Assembly (NCBI GenBank): GCA_900322215.1
Contig: ONYW01000007.1
Span: 1 to 45,255, forward strand
DNA: 45,255 nucleotides
Reading direction: 5' to 3'
From: an uncultured Eubacteriales bacterium
GTDB lineage: Bacteria > Bacillota > Clostridia > Christensenellales > CAG-917
The notes beneath the pieces were generated by a model. That model was given only the letters and a program-made list of their open reading frames with translations, had not been told where the DNA came from and made no database searches. Positions 42,425 to 45,255 of this stretch are shown piece after piece; position 1 is the first letter of the stretch; the number at the start of each line of letters is the position of its first letter. Made by a program: the position numbers and the translations under genes.

Positions 42425-43311
42425 GTCACCTCACCTATATCTATTCAAAGAAGACGCCATTTGAAAAGCGCGCGCTCGACGATATCAACCTTTCCATCGA
42501 GGAAGGCTCTTTTGTCGGCATCATCGGCGAGACGGGAAGCGGAAAATCCACGCTCATACAGCATCTCAACGGGCTCATCAAAGTGCAGGACAAAAAGGTC
42601 TCTTCCGTCGTAGTGAACGGACTTTCGGCAACGGACAAGAAGACGCTCAAACAGCTCCGCTTTGAAGTGGGCATCGTCTTTCAATATCCCGAATATCAAC
42701 TCTTTGAAGACACGGTCAAAAAGGACGTCGCGTACGGCCCTAAAAATATGAAGCTCCCCGCGGAGGAGATAGACAGGCGCGTCCGCCATGCTCTTGAAGT
42801 CGTAGGACTTGACTACGACGAATTTGCGGAGCGCAGTCCGTTTGAACTCTCGGGCGGTGAGAAGAGAAGAGTAGCGATCGCAGGCGTTATCGCCATGGAG
42901 CCTAAGGTCTTGGTGCTTGACGAACCCGTCGCAGGACTCGATCCCGTCGGCAGGGCGGAGATTCTCGCCCTTATCAAGCAACTTCAAAAGGATGTGTCTC
43001 CGACTATCATCATGGTGTCGCACAATATGGACGACATCGCCGTCCTTGCGGATAGAATCATCGCCATGCACGGAGGCAGAGTGCAGCTTGACGGCACTCC
43101 GTCCGAAGTGTTTTGCGCAAGAGAAAAAATTGCGGAAATCGGGCTCGATTTGCCTATGGCGACGAGGCTCAGAGATATGATGGTCGCAAGAGGCTTGAAT
43201 TTGCCCGACGGCATAGTAACGCCAAAGCAGCTGGAAGCCGCGCTCGTCGCTCTAAAGAACGGCACCTTTGGCGGCGACAAGACGAAAGGAGGTGAGCCCT
43301 CCAATGTTTAG
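42406..43311 (+). CDS. ecfA2: Energy-coupling factor transporter ATPase EcfA2
   Basis: The 301-residue ABC ATPase is the second of the EcfA pair: Walker A GETGSGKST, signature LSGGEKRR, Walker B VLVLDEPVAG, and a Q-loop VFQYPEYQLFEDTVKKDVA, typical of EcfA2. It forms a heterodimer with EcfA1 on the transmembrane EcfT. It overlaps ecfA1 by 19 bases and ecfT by eight, so translation is coupled. Confidence 0.95.
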   Translation: MSAIEISHLTYIYSKKTPFEKRALDDINLSIEEGSFVGIIGETGSGKSTLIQHLNGLIKVQDKKVSSVVVNGLSATDKKTLKQLRFEVGIVFQYPEYQLFEDTVKKDVAYGPKNMKLPAEEIDRRVRHALEVVGLDYDEFAERSPFELSGGEKRRVAIAGVIAMEPKVLVLDEPVAGLDPVGRAEILALIKQLQKDVSPTIIMVSHNMDDIAVLADRIIAMHGGRVQLDGTPSEVFCAREKIAEIGLDLPMATRLRDMMVARGLNLPDGIVTPKQLEAALVALKNGTFGGDKTKGGEPSNV

Positions 43312-44155
43312 AGACATCGCATTCGGACAATACTATCCGACAAACTCGCTCGTTCACAAACTCGACGCGAGAGTGAAACTTTTGCTCACCATCCTCTTTG
43401 TCGTGGTCATATTCTTCATCAAATCCTATTTCGGATTTATGCTGACGGCGTTTGTGCTGACGGTGATAATCCTCTCCGCACGCGTGCCTATAATGTCGGT
43501 TTTGAAATCGGTCAGAGGCATAATATTCATCATACTGTTCACCTCGATTCTCAACTTGTTCTTCATAAAGCAAGGTGAAGTTTTGGTGAGTTGGAAAATC
43601 TTTACAATCACCAAAGTCGGGGTTCATACGACCATAAAGATGGTTTTAAGGCTCGTTTTGCTCATTTCGGGCGCGTCCATACTTTCTCTTACGACAACGC
43701 CCGTCGAACTTGCTGACGGGGTGGAAAGTCTCATGTCGCCGCTAAGGCTGATCAAAGTCCCCGTGCGCGATATAGCGATGATTATGTCCATCGCACTCCG
43801 CTTTATTCCGACGCTGTTTGAGGAGACGAACAAGATTATCGCCGCTCAAAAGGCGAGAGGCGCGAGTTTTGACACGGGCAACGTATTTGCAAAGGCAAAG
43901 GCTATGATGCCCGTGCTCATTCCGCTCTTCGTCAACTCATTCAGGCGCGCGGACGAACTTGCTTTTGCCATGGACGCAAGGTGCTACAATGCCACCGACA
44001 AGCGCACGAAGATGAAAAAGGCAAAGATAGGTCTCGGCGATATAGTCGCGCTCCTCTTTATGCTCTCGTTTGCAACCGTGATACTGCTTGACCGCTATTA
44101 TTTCGGGACGGTCGGCATCACGATAGACTACTGGATTTTCGGAGACCTGCTATGA
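43304..44155 (+). CDS. ecfT: Energy-coupling factor transporter transmembrane protein EcfT
   Basis: The 283-residue membrane protein has five to six hydrophobic segments and the two coupling helices with Ala-Arg-Gly or Ala-Arg motifs (IAAQKARGASFDTG and AFAMDARCYN) by which EcfT contacts the EcfA ATPases. It starts MFRDIAFGQYYPTNSLVHKL, the common family start. AGGAGG lies upstream of the ATG at 43304, within the end of ecfA2. Its stop overlaps the truA start (ATGA). Confidence 0.94.
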   Translation: MFRDIAFGQYYPTNSLVHKLDARVKLLLTILFVVVIFFIKSYFGFMLTAFVLTVIILSARVPIMSVLKSVRGIIFIILFTSILNLFFIKQGEVLVSWKIFTITKVGVHTTIKMVLRLVLLISGASILSLTTTPVELADGVESLMSPLRLIKVPVRDIAMIMSIALRFIPTLFEETNKIIAAQKARGASFDTGNVFAKAKAMMPVLIPLFVNSFRRADELAFAMDARCYNATDKRTKMKKAKIGLGDIVALLFMLSFATVILLDRYYFGTVGITIDYWIFGDLL

Positions 44156-44964
44156 GATACCGCGCGGTGATTTCTTATTTCGGAGAGAGGTACGTAGGGT
44201 GGCAACGCCAACTCAACGGACTCAGCGTCCAAGAGGTGCTTGAAACCGCTCTTGAAAAAACTTTCGGCGTGCCGACGGGCGCAACCGCGAGCGGAAGAAC
44301 GGACGCAGGCGTACACGCGGAGGGGCAGGTCGTCCACTTTGACGCGGACACCTCTATTCCGACCGACAAAATCCCGTTTGCCGTCAACACCGAACTCCCG
44401 AGCGACGTAAGCATGCTCTCCTGCGAGGTGGTAGACGACGATTTCAACGCAAGGTTCAGCGCAAAGCGCAAGACGTACAGGTACAGCTTGTATCTTTCAA
44501 AACACCCGCGCCCGATGCTCGAACCAACGCATGAGCATATAGTCGTTCCGCTCGATTTGCATGCCATGAAAGAGGCGGCGAAATTTGTTGAAGGCGAACA
44601 CGACTTCAAGTGCTTCGAGGCAAGCGGAAGCGTCGTCAAGTCTACTGTCAGAACGGTCTATAACGTACAAATAGAATGCGCTCCGTTAGAGGTGACGACG
44701 GCGAGCCAAACTTTTGCCGAAACAGGCATTCTAACGCCACATTTTGACGAGTCAAAAGCCTTTGACTGCGAGATAAAAATCTCCGTCACTGGCAACGGAT
44801 TTTTGTATAACATGGTGAGGATCATCGCAGGCACTTTGGTCTATGTCGGGTTGCACAAACTGACGCCCGAAGACGTTGAAAAAATCATCGAGACGGGCGA
44901 CCGCAAGATGGCAGGCAAGACTTTGCCGGCGAGGGGGTTGTGCTTGATTAAAGTCGTTTATTAA
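44152..44964 (+). CDS. truA: tRNA pseudouridine synthase A
   Basis: The 270-residue enzyme makes pseudouridine at positions 38-40 of tRNA anticodon stems. It has the catalytic Asp in TASGRTDAGVHAEGQVVHF (about residues 43-61) and the later conserved GNGFLYNMVRIIAGTLVYVG. Length is normal. It overlaps ecfT by four bases. The order ecfA1-ecfA2-ecfT-truA is widely conserved in Bacillota. A double terminator follows. Confidence 0.96.
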   Translation: MRYRAVISYFGERYVGWQRQLNGLSVQEVLETALEKTFGVPTGATASGRTDAGVHAEGQVVHFDADTSIPTDKIPFAVNTELPSDVSMLSCEVVDDDFNARFSAKRKTYRYSLYLSKHPRPMLEPTHEHIVVPLDLHAMKEAAKFVEGEHDFKCFEASGSVVKSTVRTVYNVQIECAPLEVTTASQTFAETGILTPHFDESKAFDCEIKISVTGNGFLYNMVRIIAGTLVYVGLHKLTPEDVEKIIETGDRKMAGKTLPARGLCLIKVVY

Positions 44965-45087
44965 AAAACCGCGCTATTTAGCGAATAGCATTGTCAAAGC
45001 CCATTTGTTCGAGGGTCACGTACGTCGGTACGCTCATCTCTCGCAAATGGGCTTTTTCGCGCTCTTCATCTAAATATCGCGGTTTTT
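44964..45087 (+). terminator. Nested double terminator after truA
   Basis: An inner hairpin, AAAGCCCATTTG (44996-45007) with CAAATGGGCTTT (45044-45055), plus CGAG/CTCG and an apical CGTAC/GTACG stem, ends in five T residues at 45053-45057. It sits inside an outer hairpin, AAAAACCGCG and TATTTAG (44964-44981) with CTAAATA and CGCGGTTTTT (45070-45087), which has one mismatch and its own T run. Either can fold as a terminator. Confidence 0.8.
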
Positions 45088-45255
45088 AACGTTTGCTGTT
45101 CGGAGACGCGCCGGAGTCCCGACTCATTCGTTCGAAGACGGAACCGACTCCGCAAAGCGGAGTCCCCGGAGTGCCTCGGTCTGCACTCAGTACGAGACTT
45201 TGGGACATTTTGTTGCGGAGCGTCCCAAAGGCGAAGTGGCAAAGAATAGAGAAAA
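45088..45255. other. Non-coding window end with short hairpins
   Basis: GACTCCGC/GCGGAGTC (about 45144-45163) and CTTTGGGAC/GTCCCAAAG (about 45198-45231) are visible. No reading frame has a start, a ribosome binding site and host-like codon use. The text resembles the other short-palindrome regions of the window. Confidence 0.5.

Noticed and set aside
45088..45255. A partial gene at the window end
   Set aside because: Frames on both strands are short or lack starts, and the sequence is dominated by palindromes.

Overview
The window reads as a chromosomal segment of an anaerobic, spore-forming member of the Bacillota (class Clostridia). Pyruvate:ferredoxin oxidoreductase points to an anaerobe. 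A CwlD-type germination amidase, a SipL/SPOCS (DUF3794) protein, a Veg-like protein and phased Spo0A-box motifs point to sporulation. The housekeeping genes are rich in GAC/GCG codons; the central stretch from about 8.3 to 25.6 kb is visibly more AT-rich and carries accessory DNA. An uncultured gut lineage would fit, but I cannot fix the genus.

Layout: 1-5.9 kb holds the end of an acyltransferase-like gene, a short-form alanyl-tRNA synthetase, a PHP phosphatase, an AmaP-like membrane protein, greA and lysS. 5.9-7.6 kb has repeats, a chain of small hairpins with a constant linker, a PRC-barrel gene on the minus strand, two tandem Spo0A boxes and four DnaA boxes in perfect dyad order, followed by cwlD.

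8.4-12.4 kb is a compact type II-C-like CRISPR-Cas9 locus: a consensus promoter, a tracrRNA ending in a terminator placed directly before the cas9 ribosome binding site, cas9 broken by a +1 frameshift in an A8 tract, and an array of six repeats and five spacers read on the minus strand. Each repeat ends in an extended -10 promoter motif. No cas1, cas2, csn2 or cas4 is present. An IS30-family transposase follows.

13.9-25.4 kb looks like a filamentous-phage (inovirus) prophage. A hairpin-rich non-coding region and a nuclease-like gene sit at the left. A leftward operon encodes an ssDNA-binding-like protein, a HUH Rep with a P-loop ATPase domain, a zinc-ribbon protein, a cytosine methyltransferase, several secreted or membrane-anchored virion candidates, a 672-residue adsorption-type protein, very small membrane proteins and a Zot-like morphogenesis ATPase. 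The Zot gene has an in-frame TGA where relatives have Trp. A 46-bp direct repeat flanks the structural module, a small RNA with its own promoter lies inside it, and iterons around a 13-bp-stem hairpin upstream of rep look like the replication origin.

25.6-45.3 kb returns to host genes: a conserved small protein with radC and gltX; a membrane-anchored subtilase; veg opposite a SipL-like gene; an ECF sigma/anti-sigma pair followed by a large repeat lipoprotein; an XRE regulator with tandem operators; a 52-residue gene preceded by three Spo0A boxes; pyruvate:ferredoxin oxidoreductase on the minus strand; and the ecfA1-ecfA2-ecfT-truA operon ending in a nested double terminator. Several host promoters sit so close to their start codons that leaderless translation is likely.

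All family assignments come from reading motifs by eye; no database search was possible.
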